Assembly: GCF_009928525.1 (NCBI RefSeq)
Contig: NZ_JAABOK010000001.1
Coordinates: forward strand, 310,001-374,000
Source of the DNA: Chitinophaga solisilvae
Lineage (GTDB): Bacteria; Bacteroidota; Bacteroidia; Chitinophagales; Chitinophagaceae
Direction: 5' to 3'
DNA length: 64,000 nt
In this document: piece by piece, positions 1 through 9,000 of the stretch
Layout: every line of letters starts with the position of its first letter
Numbering within the stretch: position 1 is the stretch's first letter
The notes under the pieces: model-generated
Databases searched by the model: none
What the model saw: the letters and a program-made list of their open reading frames with translations, nothing else
Told to the model about the DNA's origin: nothing
Position numbers and translations under genes: made by a program

Positions 1-235
1 AAGAATCTTTTTGTTTCAATAAGGCGTCTCTTTCTTCTGTCGTCACTTCTTTACCGGTCAGCGGATTAATATTTAAAATGACATTTGCTGAAACGGGAAC
101 GGGCATTTCCAGCTGCTGGTGCCGCGCATTATAAAACTGGATGGCATCATAGATAGCAGATTGTTTTTTCTGCGCCATGATGCAAACAGGCAGAAATAGG
201 AGCAGGCATAGCAACACTACGATACTTGTTTTCAT
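1..235 (-). CDS. Secreted protein of unknown function (3' end outside window)
   Basis: A reading frame starts with ATG at 235 and runs off the left edge of the window after 78 codons. The first 20 or so residues form a clear signal peptide: MKTS, then a Leu/Val/Cys-rich hydrophobic core, ending in IMA-QKKQ, so the product is exported. The visible mature part is polar (AIYDAIQFYNARHQQLE) and shows no motif I recognise. It starts 10 bp after the stop of the gene at 246-752 and is the last visible member of a four-gene minus-strand operon with the papain-like protease at 757-1323. Confidence 0.7.
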   Translation of the reverse strand, partial: MKTSIVVLLCLLLFLPVCIMAQKKQSAIYDAIQFYNARHQQLEMPVPVSANVILNINPLTGKEVTTEERDALLKQKDS

Positions 236-245
236 GGGTAGTACT

Positions 246-752
246 TTATAAGTCGTTTTTTAAATTTGCTTTCAGTTCTTTTTTGGACAATCGTTCCAGC
301 TGGTTGTTTTCATATCTGTAATAGCGGTTTTGCTGCCGGCATTGCAGCAGCAGGAACCAGCTGCCCCTGATCGGGACTTTGATAACAGTTGCCGTCCAGT
401 TGCCTGTAACAGCGGCGTATTCCTCTTCCAGGAGTGTAATAGCTGCTGTAAATGCTGCTATCTGGGGGCCTGTGGTAGTATGGGAGAATTTCAGTCTTCG
501 TTTCGGGGTATAGTAAAAATCGGCAAAGGCAATGGCGTTACCCTGGGAAAGTAATACGCAACGCAGTCCTTCCGGCAGTTCCAGGTTATCTCTTTTCAGT
601 TCTCCAGGATGTACAATATGTACATCATGCAGAAAGGTAAAGGACTGTATTTCGTCCGTTATCCCGAATGCCAGCAGTGGCTGCATCTTCTTTAACTTCT
701 CTTTGACCTTCTTCCACAACTGGGGAGAATAGGATTGTATAACTAGGGCCAT
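246..752 (-). CDS. Hypothetical protein, 168 aa
   Basis: I do not recognise this protein. It has no signal peptide or membrane segment and looks like a soluble alpha/beta protein. It starts MALVIQSYSPQLWKKVKEKL and ends in a lysine-rich tail (KKELKANLKNDL). Its ATG is 4 bp after the stop of the cysteine protease gene (757-1323), so the two are almost certainly co-transcribed and probably translationally coupled. The next gene (1-235) follows 10 bp later. The tight packing suggests a role tied to the protease, as substrate, inhibitor or chaperone, but nothing in the sequence decides which. Confidence 0.65.
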   Translation of the reverse strand: MALVIQSYSPQLWKKVKEKLKKMQPLLAFGITDEIQSFTFLHDVHIVHPGELKRDNLELPEGLRCVLLSQGNAIAFADFYYTPKRRLKFSHTTTGPQIAAFTAAITLLEEEYAAVTGNWTATVIKVPIRGSWFLLLQCRQQNRYYRYENNQLERLSKKELKANLKNDL

Positions 753-756
753 AATA

Positions 757-1323
757 TCAGCTTCTGGTTAAATAGGTTCTGATCCATCTGCCGCCGGCTC
801 TGCGGTAGTTGGTTTTAAACTGGGAGTATTCCATTCTCCGGTCGCAGCCATCTGCCGGATCGGCAATCAGCAGGAATAATTCCCCGTTGTCCTGCAGCTG
901 ATAGCTGTGAATGACTACAATATGCCCGCCAATATCTTCCAGCCATATCTGGCAGCAGACCGGCTGCTGCCGGTCCAGCTCCTGTATGAGCTGTTCCTTA
1001 CTGAGTACTTCGCCAGGATCTCCTGCCAGGCAGTTTATCTGTCGCAGGGAATCTGCCATATCTGCTTTCTGGTTGCAGGGCAGCAGTAGCGGCAGTGGCG
1101 CATTGGTATTGCAGACAGGCATATTCAGCACGGCGGCGGCCAGTTTTTTCTGGGTCCATGCCTGGTCGCTGTGGTACCAGGCGTATACGGCGCAGGAGGC
1201 TGCGGACCAGCACCAGAATGACATCTGCTGCTGCTCGATTTTAAATTCCCGTTGTGCGCGCATGGCCACCACCGGAATATTCAGTTCAACTGAGTTGGAT
1301 GTAAATAGGGCTGATACCGGCAT
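757..1323 (-). CDS. Papain-like cysteine protease (C39/C70-like fold)
   Basis: A 188-residue protein with the layout of bacterial papain-like cysteine peptidases of the C39-like/AvrRpt2-like group. A Gln-rich stretch (EQQQMSFWCWSAAS) carries the likely oxyanion Gln and nucleophile Cys38. GGHIVVIHSY gives the likely catalytic His134, and IADPADG supplies Asp155, the usual third residue before the final strand. There is no convincing signal peptide, so it may act in the cytoplasm or leave by another route. It lies second in an operon with a small membrane protein upstream (33 bp gap) and a hypothetical protein 4 bp downstream. The family call comes from the Cys/His/Asp motifs; substrate and role are unknown. 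Confidence 0.72.
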   Translation of the reverse strand: MPVSALFTSNSVELNIPVVAMRAQREFKIEQQQMSFWCWSAASCAVYAWYHSDQAWTQKKLAAAVLNMPVCNTNAPLPLLLPCNQKADMADSLRQINCLAGDPGEVLSKEQLIQELDRQQPVCCQIWLEDIGGHIVVIHSYQLQDNGELFLLIADPADGCDRRMEYSQFKTNYRRAGGRWIRTYLTRS

Positions 1324-1356
1324 GAGTTAAAATAATATTTCCCAGGACAATTTTTA

Positions 1357-1836
1357 TCAGCTGCCTTTGGCGAAAAACAATCCCAGCGTGGATGTTACCA
1401 GGCCCTGGAAGATAGCCAGGTAAGTAACTGAATTACCAAACAGGGTGATTGCTGCATCAGCAAAGGGCGTATATAGTACAATAATCAATAAAATAAGCAA
1501 ATAAAACAGGGAGAAAAAAAAGGAAAGATAAAAATAGAATTTATCAATCTGCGGCAAGACGATCGTATTTTGCCTGCCTGCGATGAAAGTTGTGAGCACA
1601 GGCGTCAGGGAAGAGAGGATCGGAATCACCAGCCGGAACCGCTCCTGCGCACTGGTTACCGTACCTGTAGCAGTACCTTTTATGCTGATGGACAGGCCGG
1701 CCTGCTCCTTGTTCACTTTACCTGTAATGCGCTCATTGCTGATAGTGCCTGCTGTATGGGAGACTTCCTGTGACTTCAGCAGGGAAGGAATAAGCATCGA
1801 TAGTATGCTGATTACATGGTACTTCATAGAGGGCAT
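1357..1836 (-). CDS. Small exported/membrane protein, 159 aa
   Basis: Unrecognised protein. The N-terminus (MKYHVISILSMLIPSLLKSQ) looks like a signal peptide; the ATG at codon 4 may be the real start. A polar Ser/Thr-rich region follows to about residue 95. The last 60 residues form two strongly hydrophobic segments (around FYFYLSFFFSLFYLLILLII and VTYLAIFQGLVTSTLGLFF), so the protein is probably anchored in the inner membrane by a C-terminal hairpin. It is the first gene of the minus-strand operon that continues with the papain-like protease, so it may be the protease's membrane partner; this is inference from position. Confidence 0.6.
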   Translation of the reverse strand: MPSMKYHVISILSMLIPSLLKSQEVSHTAGTISNERITGKVNKEQAGLSISIKGTATGTVTSAQERFRLVIPILSSLTPVLTTFIAGRQNTIVLPQIDKFYFYLSFFFSLFYLLILLIIVLYTPFADAAITLFGNSVTYLAIFQGLVTSTLGLFFAKGS

Positions 1837-1974
1837 TTTTGGGGGGCGATAACAGTATTAAGTTAAGCAATATTTCTGTCTGTGACAAATGAAATACGGG
1901 TCAGGAACAAGGAGGCGGAGAAAGGTATTCGCCCGCTGCCGCTGCTGACCGGGAACAGTTAACACGGGATACTG

Positions 1975-2835
1975 CTATAGTAGTATTTCTCCCGTAATGG
2001 CGGCAGTACCACCAATCAGCGTATTGTAAGCTGCACCGTTTTTCCTTACCTGTACATTTACCACGCCAGGGCAGTGCTGCGGCTCTCCCTGATACACCGC
2101 GAGGTCCAGCTGCTCAAGGCCCTGCCGTTGCAGCAGGTAAGCGCCCAGGCAGCCGCTGCTGTTACCATTGATGATGTCTTCATTTACCCCGATGGATGGC
2201 GCAAACATCCTGGCGCTGGCATCGTTGCCGGAAAGATGCCACACAAAACAGCCGAGGGCCTGGTTTTCATCGCACAGCTGCCGCAGCTGGCTGAAGTCAG
2301 GATTTATGTCGTATAACCGTTCCCGTGAATGCAACCCGGCCAGAAACCGGTTAGCCCCCGGCGATGCCATCACCACCGGGAAACCTGCTGCCAGATCTGT
2401 TTCGAGAAGCCCTGTAACTGCCAGCAGCCGGTCTTTTACCACAGGCGGTACATCCGTGAACTGAATCTGATTTTGCCGCAGGTAGATGAACAGCTGTGTT
2501 CCCTGCTGCCTGATGATGACCTGCTGCAGACCAGCTTTTGCCTGCTGATAAATGATATGGTCACCCTGCAGCTGTAGCTGCACGGCCCTGACATAATGCG
2601 CCGCAATGGTGCCATGCCCGCAGTTGAGTATTTCTTCGCCGGGCGTAAAGAAACGTATGCTGACGGTGGCTTCAGGCGACGAATCTGCCGTTACAAAGGC
2701 GGTATGGGAAACACCGGTCTGCCGTGCAATGGCCTGCATCTCCGCCCCGCTGAGGCCCGATGCATCCGCCACTACGCCGGTCGGACTACCGCCGGCGTTA
2801 TCCCTGGTAAATGCGTTGACGATATATACTTTCAT
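1975..2835 (-). CDS. PhzF-family isomerase/epimerase-like protein, catalytic Glu replaced
   Basis: A 286-residue protein of the PhzF/YddE family (diaminopimelate-epimerase fold, two similar halves). Family motifs are visible: VNAFTRDNAGGSPTGVV at the N-terminus, FFTPGEEILNCGHGTIAAHY around residues 62-81, and FAPSIGVNEDIINGNSSG in the C-terminal half. In PhzF the catalytic Glu lies in a S/P-E-T-x-F motif. Here the matching position reads SHTAFV, with His44 in place of Glu. The C-terminal TGSAH-type motif is also altered to NGNSSG. The paralogue at 57455-58240 keeps both. It starts 5 bp after the propeller gene (2841-3917) and should share its transcript. Family membership is well supported; catalytic activity is doubtful. 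Confidence 0.85.
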   Translation of the reverse strand: MKVYIVNAFTRDNAGGSPTGVVADASGLSGAEMQAIARQTGVSHTAFVTADSSPEATVSIRFFTPGEEILNCGHGTIAAHYVRAVQLQLQGDHIIYQQAKAGLQQVIIRQQGTQLFIYLRQNQIQFTDVPPVVKDRLLAVTGLLETDLAAGFPVVMASPGANRFLAGLHSRERLYDINPDFSQLRQLCDENQALGCFVWHLSGNDASARMFAPSIGVNEDIINGNSSGCLGAYLLQRQGLEQLDLAVYQGEPQHCPGVVNVQVRKNGAAYNTLIGGTAAITGEILL

Positions 2836-2840
2836 ATGAA

Positions 2841-3917
2841 TCAGATGGTGAGCTGCCAGATTTTAATTGTATTGCCGGCAGTATGCCATAGCATATCACT
2901 GCCGGTATGGTAACCATGTACTTTCAGCGTTTCATCCCTGTACAATACTTCTCCGCCGGGAGTAATCACTACTACGCCTGTACGCTCGCTGTGCAGTACC
3001 AATGCCTGCAGCATGGGGCTGTAATACATGGCTGCACCGATAACCGGCGGACCGGGTACGGATATCTTCCGCACGGGTCCGTCTGCTTCCTGCCGCAGGT
3101 CATAAAAATGTATTTCTCCTGGCGCATCTTTTAAAGCGCCTTCTTCTTCATCTGCATACGGATCATAAGTGACGGCAATGGTATGATTATCTGTCCAGCA
3201 GTAGTTACGGTTGTTATGCTCCCAGGCGCCCAGGCTCCGGTCTGCTATGCGGGGATGACTGATAAAATGTGCCACATCATAAACCCGGCACTGATCGCAG
3301 GAACCCCAGGCCCAGCCCGCGCTGAGAAACCGGCTATTGTCCGGCGACAGCTGCAGCTGTCCGAAAAAATAATCATATGCCCGCGGCCAGGGCAGCATAT
3401 TGCTTTCTTCGTAGTTGGCATAAAATGCCAGGTGTCTTTCTTCTGCTCCTTCCTCTATCAGCGATTTGGCGGCGGTCATCACCTGCCTGGTATCCAGGTT
3501 CATGATCTGCAGATGGTTCCAGGCCACTGCATATATGATGTAGGGCGTCTGTTGCTGATCGCGGAACAAGGCGATAGGGTAACGGGAAATATCTGCATGA
3601 TAATCTTCCCGCCAGAGATGAATCCGGTACTTCCCGGGATAATAAAGATAGCCGTGTGTTTTAAAATCATTCACTACTACGGTAATCCCATCCATGGTAT
3701 AAATGCTGGAAGGCGCGCCGGCATCAAAACTACCGTCTTTATAACTGAAGTGGGTCGCTGTGGTAAACAAGGGCCGGCAGCCGGGCGTATGCAGCTGATG
3801 CTGCACCACATCGCCGGTATCCAGCAGCAGCGTCAGCGTATCTGCGGCAGACATACAGGCGCTGTTGATATTGCCCGGTAAGTCCACCGGTGTATCGTGC
3901 ATCAGGTTTAATTTCAT
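2841..3917 (-). CDS. Beta-propeller-like (WD40-like) protein, 358 aa
   Basis: The protein is built of repeated beta-rich blocks, each with hydrophobic strand pairs and aromatic turns, for example GITVVVNDFKTHGYLYYPG, HLQIMNLDTRQVM, GEIHFYDLRQEADGPVRKIS and TGVVVITPGGEVLYRDE. This pattern fits a WD40-like or YncE-like propeller. A CDQC pair (in WAWGSCDQCRVYDVA) could bind a metal or form a disulfide. No signal peptide is evident, so it is probably cytoplasmic. The PhzF-like gene follows 5 bp later, so both are likely translated from one message. I cannot assign a function. Confidence 0.6.
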   Translation of the reverse strand: MKLNLMHDTPVDLPGNINSACMSAADTLTLLLDTGDVVQHQLHTPGCRPLFTTATHFSYKDGSFDAGAPSSIYTMDGITVVVNDFKTHGYLYYPGKYRIHLWREDYHADISRYPIALFRDQQQTPYIIYAVAWNHLQIMNLDTRQVMTAAKSLIEEGAEERHLAFYANYEESNMLPWPRAYDYFFGQLQLSPDNSRFLSAGWAWGSCDQCRVYDVAHFISHPRIADRSLGAWEHNNRNYCWTDNHTIAVTYDPYADEEEGALKDAPGEIHFYDLRQEADGPVRKISVPGPPVIGAAMYYSPMLQALVLHSERTGVVVITPGGEVLYRDETLKVHGYHTGSDMLWHTAGNTIKIWQLTI

Positions 3918-3989
3918 AAAGGAATGCCAACAATTTATGCTGCTAATTTAAGTAAGTTTATCCGGGAGAAATCAGCTGGCTGCCAATGA

Positions 3990-4154
3990 CATCATGTATG
4001 CCAGGGGAATCAAAGGTGGAAGCGGACGGTATTGCCTGGGGAGGCTGGACATTTTATCCGCAACCAGGATAATGTATCACAGGCACAGATTCTCCGGAAT
4101 GTCAGCCTGATGGCCATCCGCTTCTTCGATAAAACATTTCCTGCACAACGGTAA
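3990..4154 (+). pseudogene. Possible decayed C-terminal fragment of an alpha/beta hydrolase-type gene
   Basis: Between a TGA at 3987 and a TAA at 4152 an open frame of 54 codons ends in NVSLMAIRFFDKTFPAQR. This resembles the last helix of dienelactone-hydrolase or acetylesterase-type alpha/beta hydrolases (…AFFDKxL). There is no plausible start codon, promoter or preceding domain. The stretch lies in the otherwise empty 3918-4582 interval just upstream of the RHS operon. It may be the remnant of a gene interrupted when that cassette arrived, or a chance open frame. Confidence 0.25.
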
Positions 4155-4582
4155 CTGTAACAGCTTAACTATCATTCCTGTAATCACGTTTCCTATCAAG
4201 CAAATAAATTTTCTGAAAGAAATCTTTTTTATTTATACTTTTATTTCCGTTATCACGATGGAAGATTTATGTAAGCCCTTAAAACCAAAATGAACCTTTA
4301 GCATCATCCTGAACCAATACTATCAGTTTTGAAAGTTGTGTCATAGAAATTGTGTAACCCGAACGTTAGCAGTATTTTTTTGTCTTTAACGGTAAGTGTA
4401 GCAATACCGGTCATCCCTGGCATTGATATGCTGTGCATCATCATCTATTTACTGTTTACCGGATGTCGTCACCATCCCGGGAGCAGCATGCAGTAAAGTT
4501 TTTCCAGTTTATGTAATCGTCGTAGTCATTGAATTGAAATACCCTTGAAATTGTAATCCAGTACCCTAATATCTATCTATAG
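4155..4582. other. Gene-free region upstream of the RHS operon
   Basis: About 430 bp with no supported gene on either strand. It is AT-rich with T-runs and presumably carries the control region of the three-gene RHS operon. A TTGTGT pair with a 14-bp period lies around 4335-4355. I see no riboswitch-like fold or strong terminator. Confidence 0.5.
4540..4547 (+). promoter_or_regulatory. Candidate -7 box for the RHS operon
   Basis: TACCCTTG matches 7 of 8 positions of the Bacteroidota -7 consensus TAnnTTTG and lies 36 bp before the ATG at 4583. The implied transcript starts near 4554. No convincing -33 TTG is present at the usual distance. Confidence 0.35.
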
Positions 4583-6061
4583 ATGAAATCTCTATACAAA
4601 CTGTCGCGTCTGCAGTTTACGTGTGGTAGTCTTTGTGTGCTGCTGGCGCTGTTTATCCCGTCGTTACCCACCCTGGCCGCAACTGCCGGGGACAGCATCC
4701 TGACGGCTCCTCCGCCTTCCCGCCTTACTGCACAGGCATCCAGGAAATGGTCTGCCTGCAAAAACCAGCTCTTACGCAGATCAGAGAAGCAATTGAAGGC
4801 TATCCGCAAAACCGATATGGACATATACCGGCAGCTGTTCAAACTGGACAGCAATGCGGCCAAAGGTCTGTACCCGCAGGGCGTGGAACAGATGTATGAT
4901 GCAGGCATAGCGGGTATCAAAAAACGTACTGCCGCTGTTGCCGGCGCGGTACGGGGAGAATATCAGCCGTATGTGGACAGTCTGCGTGGGATCCTTTCCT
5001 TCGCAGAAAAACTCAGTCCCGGGGCTGCCGGCGGCAAAATTAAATCCTCACTGGAAGGGCTGAACGAATTGCAGGGAAAGCTCCAGGAAGCCGATCAGGT
5101 AAAGGAGTTTATACAGCAGCGGAAAGCGCTTATCAAAGAGTACCTGTCGCAATACAAAGTGTTGCCCGGCGGCCTCAAAGACTCCTATGATAAACTCAAT
5201 AAAGAACTGTATTACTATTCCGCGCAGCTGAGAGAATACCGGGAGGCGCTGAATGATCCGGACAAGATGCTGAAGAAAACGCTGGCTGTTATGAATAAGG
5301 TGCCCGCCTTCAAAAGCTTTATGGAAAAGCATTCCATGCTGTCTGAAATTTTCGGCGGATCATCGGCAGCGGAGAGCGTACTCCGGGGAAGTGCAGATCT
5401 GATTACGCGGGAACAGATACAATCCCGTATACAGACCCAGGTGAGCACAGGTGGCGCAGGCGCTGCCGGGGTATTGACACAGCAGCTCCGCAATGCCCGT
5501 CAGCAGATAGGCGAAGTACAATCCAAAATGCTGGCCAACGGTAATGATGCCGGCAACCTGGACCTCCCCGAGGGCTATCAGCCGGATAAACTGAAGAAGA
5601 AAACCCTGTGGCAGCGTATTGAATACAGCTGGAACCTGCAGAATCAGCCGGCTACAAATGTACTGCCTGTCATCTCTGCGCTGGGCCTGTCCGCCGGATA
5701 TAAATTTTCAGACGATATAGTGGCAGGTATTGGCGCCGCCTATCAGCTGGGGCTGGGGAAAAATATCAGTGAACTGAAACTTAGTAACCAGGGAATCAGC
5801 CTGCGTACTTTCTTCGATCTGAAGCTGAGAAAATCTTTCTGGCTCACTGCCGCTGCAGAAGAAAATTATATGCATGAATTTTCGAAGATTGACGAAATCA
5901 GCCACCTGCGCTACTGGCAGCCGGGCGCATTAATCGGCGTGATGAAGAAAACCAAAATAGGAAAGCAGACCAACAGCATCCAGGTGCTGTTTGATATACT
6001 CGCTGCCCGCCAGGTACCCAGAGGACAACCTATTAAAATCCGTCTTGCACATAAATTATAA
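4583..6061 (+). CDS. Exported coiled-coil protein with C-terminal outer-membrane barrel-like domain, 492 aa
   Basis: The N-terminus has a signal peptide (hydrophobic stretch CGSLCVLLALFIPSLPTLAA). Residues about 40-340 are strongly helical and charged, with heptad-like Leu/Lys/Glu spacing (for example ELQGKLQEADQVKEFIQQRK), consistent with a periplasmic coiled coil. Residues about 345-492 alternate hydrophobic and polar residues in short strands (PVISALGLSAGYKFSDDIVA, ISLRTFFDLKLRKSFWLTAA), as in an outer-membrane beta barrel. It is the first gene of an operon, 28 bp before a giant YD-repeat protein and upstream of an RHS toxin-like protein. A role in exporting or anchoring them is plausible but inferred. 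I do not recognise a named family. Confidence 0.75.
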   Translation: MKSLYKLSRLQFTCGSLCVLLALFIPSLPTLAATAGDSILTAPPPSRLTAQASRKWSACKNQLLRRSEKQLKAIRKTDMDIYRQLFKLDSNAAKGLYPQGVEQMYDAGIAGIKKRTAAVAGAVRGEYQPYVDSLRGILSFAEKLSPGAAGGKIKSSLEGLNELQGKLQEADQVKEFIQQRKALIKEYLSQYKVLPGGLKDSYDKLNKELYYYSAQLREYREALNDPDKMLKKTLAVMNKVPAFKSFMEKHSMLSEIFGGSSAAESVLRGSADLITREQIQSRIQTQVSTGGAGAAGVLTQQLRNARQQIGEVQSKMLANGNDAGNLDLPEGYQPDKLKKKTLWQRIEYSWNLQNQPATNVLPVISALGLSAGYKFSDDIVAGIGAAYQLGLGKNISELKLSNQGISLRTFFDLKLRKSFWLTAAAEENYMHEFSKIDEISHLRYWQPGALIGVMKKTKIGKQTNSIQVLFDILAARQVPRGQPIKIRLAHKL

Positions 6062-6089
6062 ACTCCCACTTTCTTAAACATTTATCATA

Positions 6090-9000
6090 ATGCCCTATTC
6101 AGTAAAACTACTCATGAAGTTATGGGTCCTGGCATGCCTGTGTTTATTCCTGACGCCTACTTACGCGCAGATAAACAGTAGCCTGGTGCTGCCATCGCCC
6201 AATAACCGTTTCCTGGGAAATACAGTAGCCATGGCCGCTACCTCCGACGTAGGAGTGGACCTCTATACCGGGTCCCTGTATGCCAACGTTCCCATCTGCC
6301 AGCTCACGGCCAAAGACATCAACATTCCTGTAACGCTGACATATGTTGGCGGCAAGGGAATCAAAGTGCAGGATTATGCCAGCCAGGCCGGACTGGGCTG
6401 GATTGTAAATGCCGGCGGCAGCGTTACCAGGGTGGTGCGCGCCTTCCCCGACGACCAGTATAACGGCTTCCTCGGTACAGGTCGCGCCGGACAACAGGTA
6501 GCCGCCTGGAAACAAAGCGGCGCCGCACTGCCCGGAGGCTTTACCTCTTTGCCGCCTACCATCGACGGAGAACCGGACATCTACTTCATTAAAACCCCGT
6601 TCTTCAGCTTCCAGTTTACGTTTGATGAAAATGGTAATGTGGTAACCTCCAACAATACCGGTGTTAAAATTATTGCCAACAACTTCTATAATACCAGTAA
6701 CAGCTACAACAGCTCCTTTGAAGCGATCGACGAAAACGGTACGCACTACTATTTCGGCAGCACCTCCGCTTCCAAGGAAAATACCAGCACAACCATTTTT
6801 GGTACCTCTACCGGTGGTACCACCACGTGGCACCTGGATAAAATTGTTACCTTCAACAATAAGGATATCGCTACGTTCGAATACATCTCGTCTCCCGGCT
6901 CTACTACACTCAACCACTACGTAGGCGTTGTTACCTGGGATATGTACGGCAACCAGAACTGGGATACCACACATCCTGCTACAGCTACGGTGTCTCCGAG
7001 ATATATCTCAAAAATTACTGCCGGTAACGGCACCGTGAATTTCAATTATGCGTTTGACCGCGCCGATGACCCCGGTGCAGGAAGACTGACCAGCATCGTG
7101 CAGTCGCGCTTCACCCGCTACTCACAGCCGGTAACACTCAGTACCTATACGCTGAACCAAAGCTATTTCGGCGGCTCCTCCTCCGATGGAGGGCTGCTGC
7201 GCCTGCGGCTGGACGGTATCAAAGTTACCGGCAACACTACCACCACCAGTTCGCCCATCACCCTGCGCACCTTCACCTATAATGAAGCGCATGCAATTGC
7301 GAACCGCAAGGCATATGCACAGGTAGATCTGTGGGGATATCAGAACTATTATCCCCCCAAGGCCTACAACGCTTTTCCGAATAATGACAGGAATCCTGAC
7401 CTGGCAGGTACGCTGCTGGGCGTGCTCACCGGCGTGACAGAGCTTAACGGCGGCAGCTGGAATGTTACCTACGAACTGAATGAATATAACAACAGCGGCG
7501 CTAACAAAACAGTAGGCGGATTAAGAGTGAAGAGACTGGCAAAGACATTGCCTACCGGCGAAAGCGTCTACCAGGACTATTCCTACCGCGATAATAATAA
7601 TTTATCTACCGGACAGATATTCAGTCCTTCCTATTCTATCATAGGATACAACTGGGGCGGGGCTATCTTTCAGGTATTATCTGAATGCCCTTCACTGGTA
7701 TATGACCTCAACGGAAACTTTGTAGGGTATTCTGCTGTAAAGGTAACAGAGAAGAACGGTGGTTATGCTGTCAGCACTTACTCCAACTTCAGCGATTTTC
7801 CGGATATCCTGAACTACCTCAACTCCGGTGTACAGGGCTCTGTTCCTGATGTAACCTCTTCCACCAGCTATGCTTTCAAAAGAGGGATGCCACTCAGCGT
7901 AACCGTGTATGATGCCGCCGGTAATAAGCTCACCGAAGATCTTACACCGCTTACCGCTTACCAGTCGCTTACCAGTCCGGGCGGACAGAAAGCCTGGGGA
8001 TACAAATGGAATACTGTTTCCTTTGCAGTAGGAGGTACTTCGGGTTCCAACTCCTACAACTCAATTTACTTTACGCCGTACGAAAACTATCAGCTGACCA
8101 GAGTAATACACCGGGAGTACGATCAGCTGCGCCCTGGGTCCTATATAGAAACCACCACCAGCTTCACTTTCAGCCCGGCTAACCTGCGTCAGATCAAAAC
8201 CATTACCAGCACAGATTCCAAAGGGAAGTCGCTGGTAAAGACCCTCTATCATCCGCAGGATACAGATATTCCACGGCTTGCGGCAGGGGAGCAGACGGTT
8301 GTCACTGCGCTGGCCAATGCCAACAACCTCAGTGCGGTAGTGCATGAAACCGAGAGCAGGAACGGTATTTCCCGTGAAATACATAACACGTTTTCTCCCA
8401 TGCAGGTAGGTATTGATCAGTACATCTATCTGACTAAATCAGACCTGTACATGGGCAATAAGGCTGTTAAAAAGAAACTCTATACCTACGATCCTTCCAC
8501 CTCCAATGTTTCCGGGGAAAAAGTGGAAGGAGGGAAGGCCACCTCCTATCAGTATGCTTATGGGGGTAACCTGCCGGTAGCGGTAATAGATAATGCGGAA
8601 GATAATTTCACCGTATCAACACAGCAGACGGCGGCCTACGGATCGCTGTGGCTCAATACAGGTCCTACTACCGCCACTTTCAGAAATGAAGCGGCGGGGA
8701 ACATCGTTATCTCGGCTATGTCTTCACCCGGCGAAACAGTGTCGGTTTATTACTCTGTGTCCGGCCCTTCCAACGCCTCCGGAACCGTTTGTGCGAGCAG
8801 GTCCAGTGTTACCTGTTCCTATCCCGAATCCGTAACGCTGCCTAATATGCCGGCAGGCACCTATATCATTTCTATTTCCAGCGGTGGTGGCTCGGCTACC
8901 TACAGAGGTCTGAGTTACAGCTATAACATTATAAAACCCATATTCACTGCCACCCGCGGGTTTTATTTTGAGGGATTTGAAGATAATCCCAATTTCAGTG

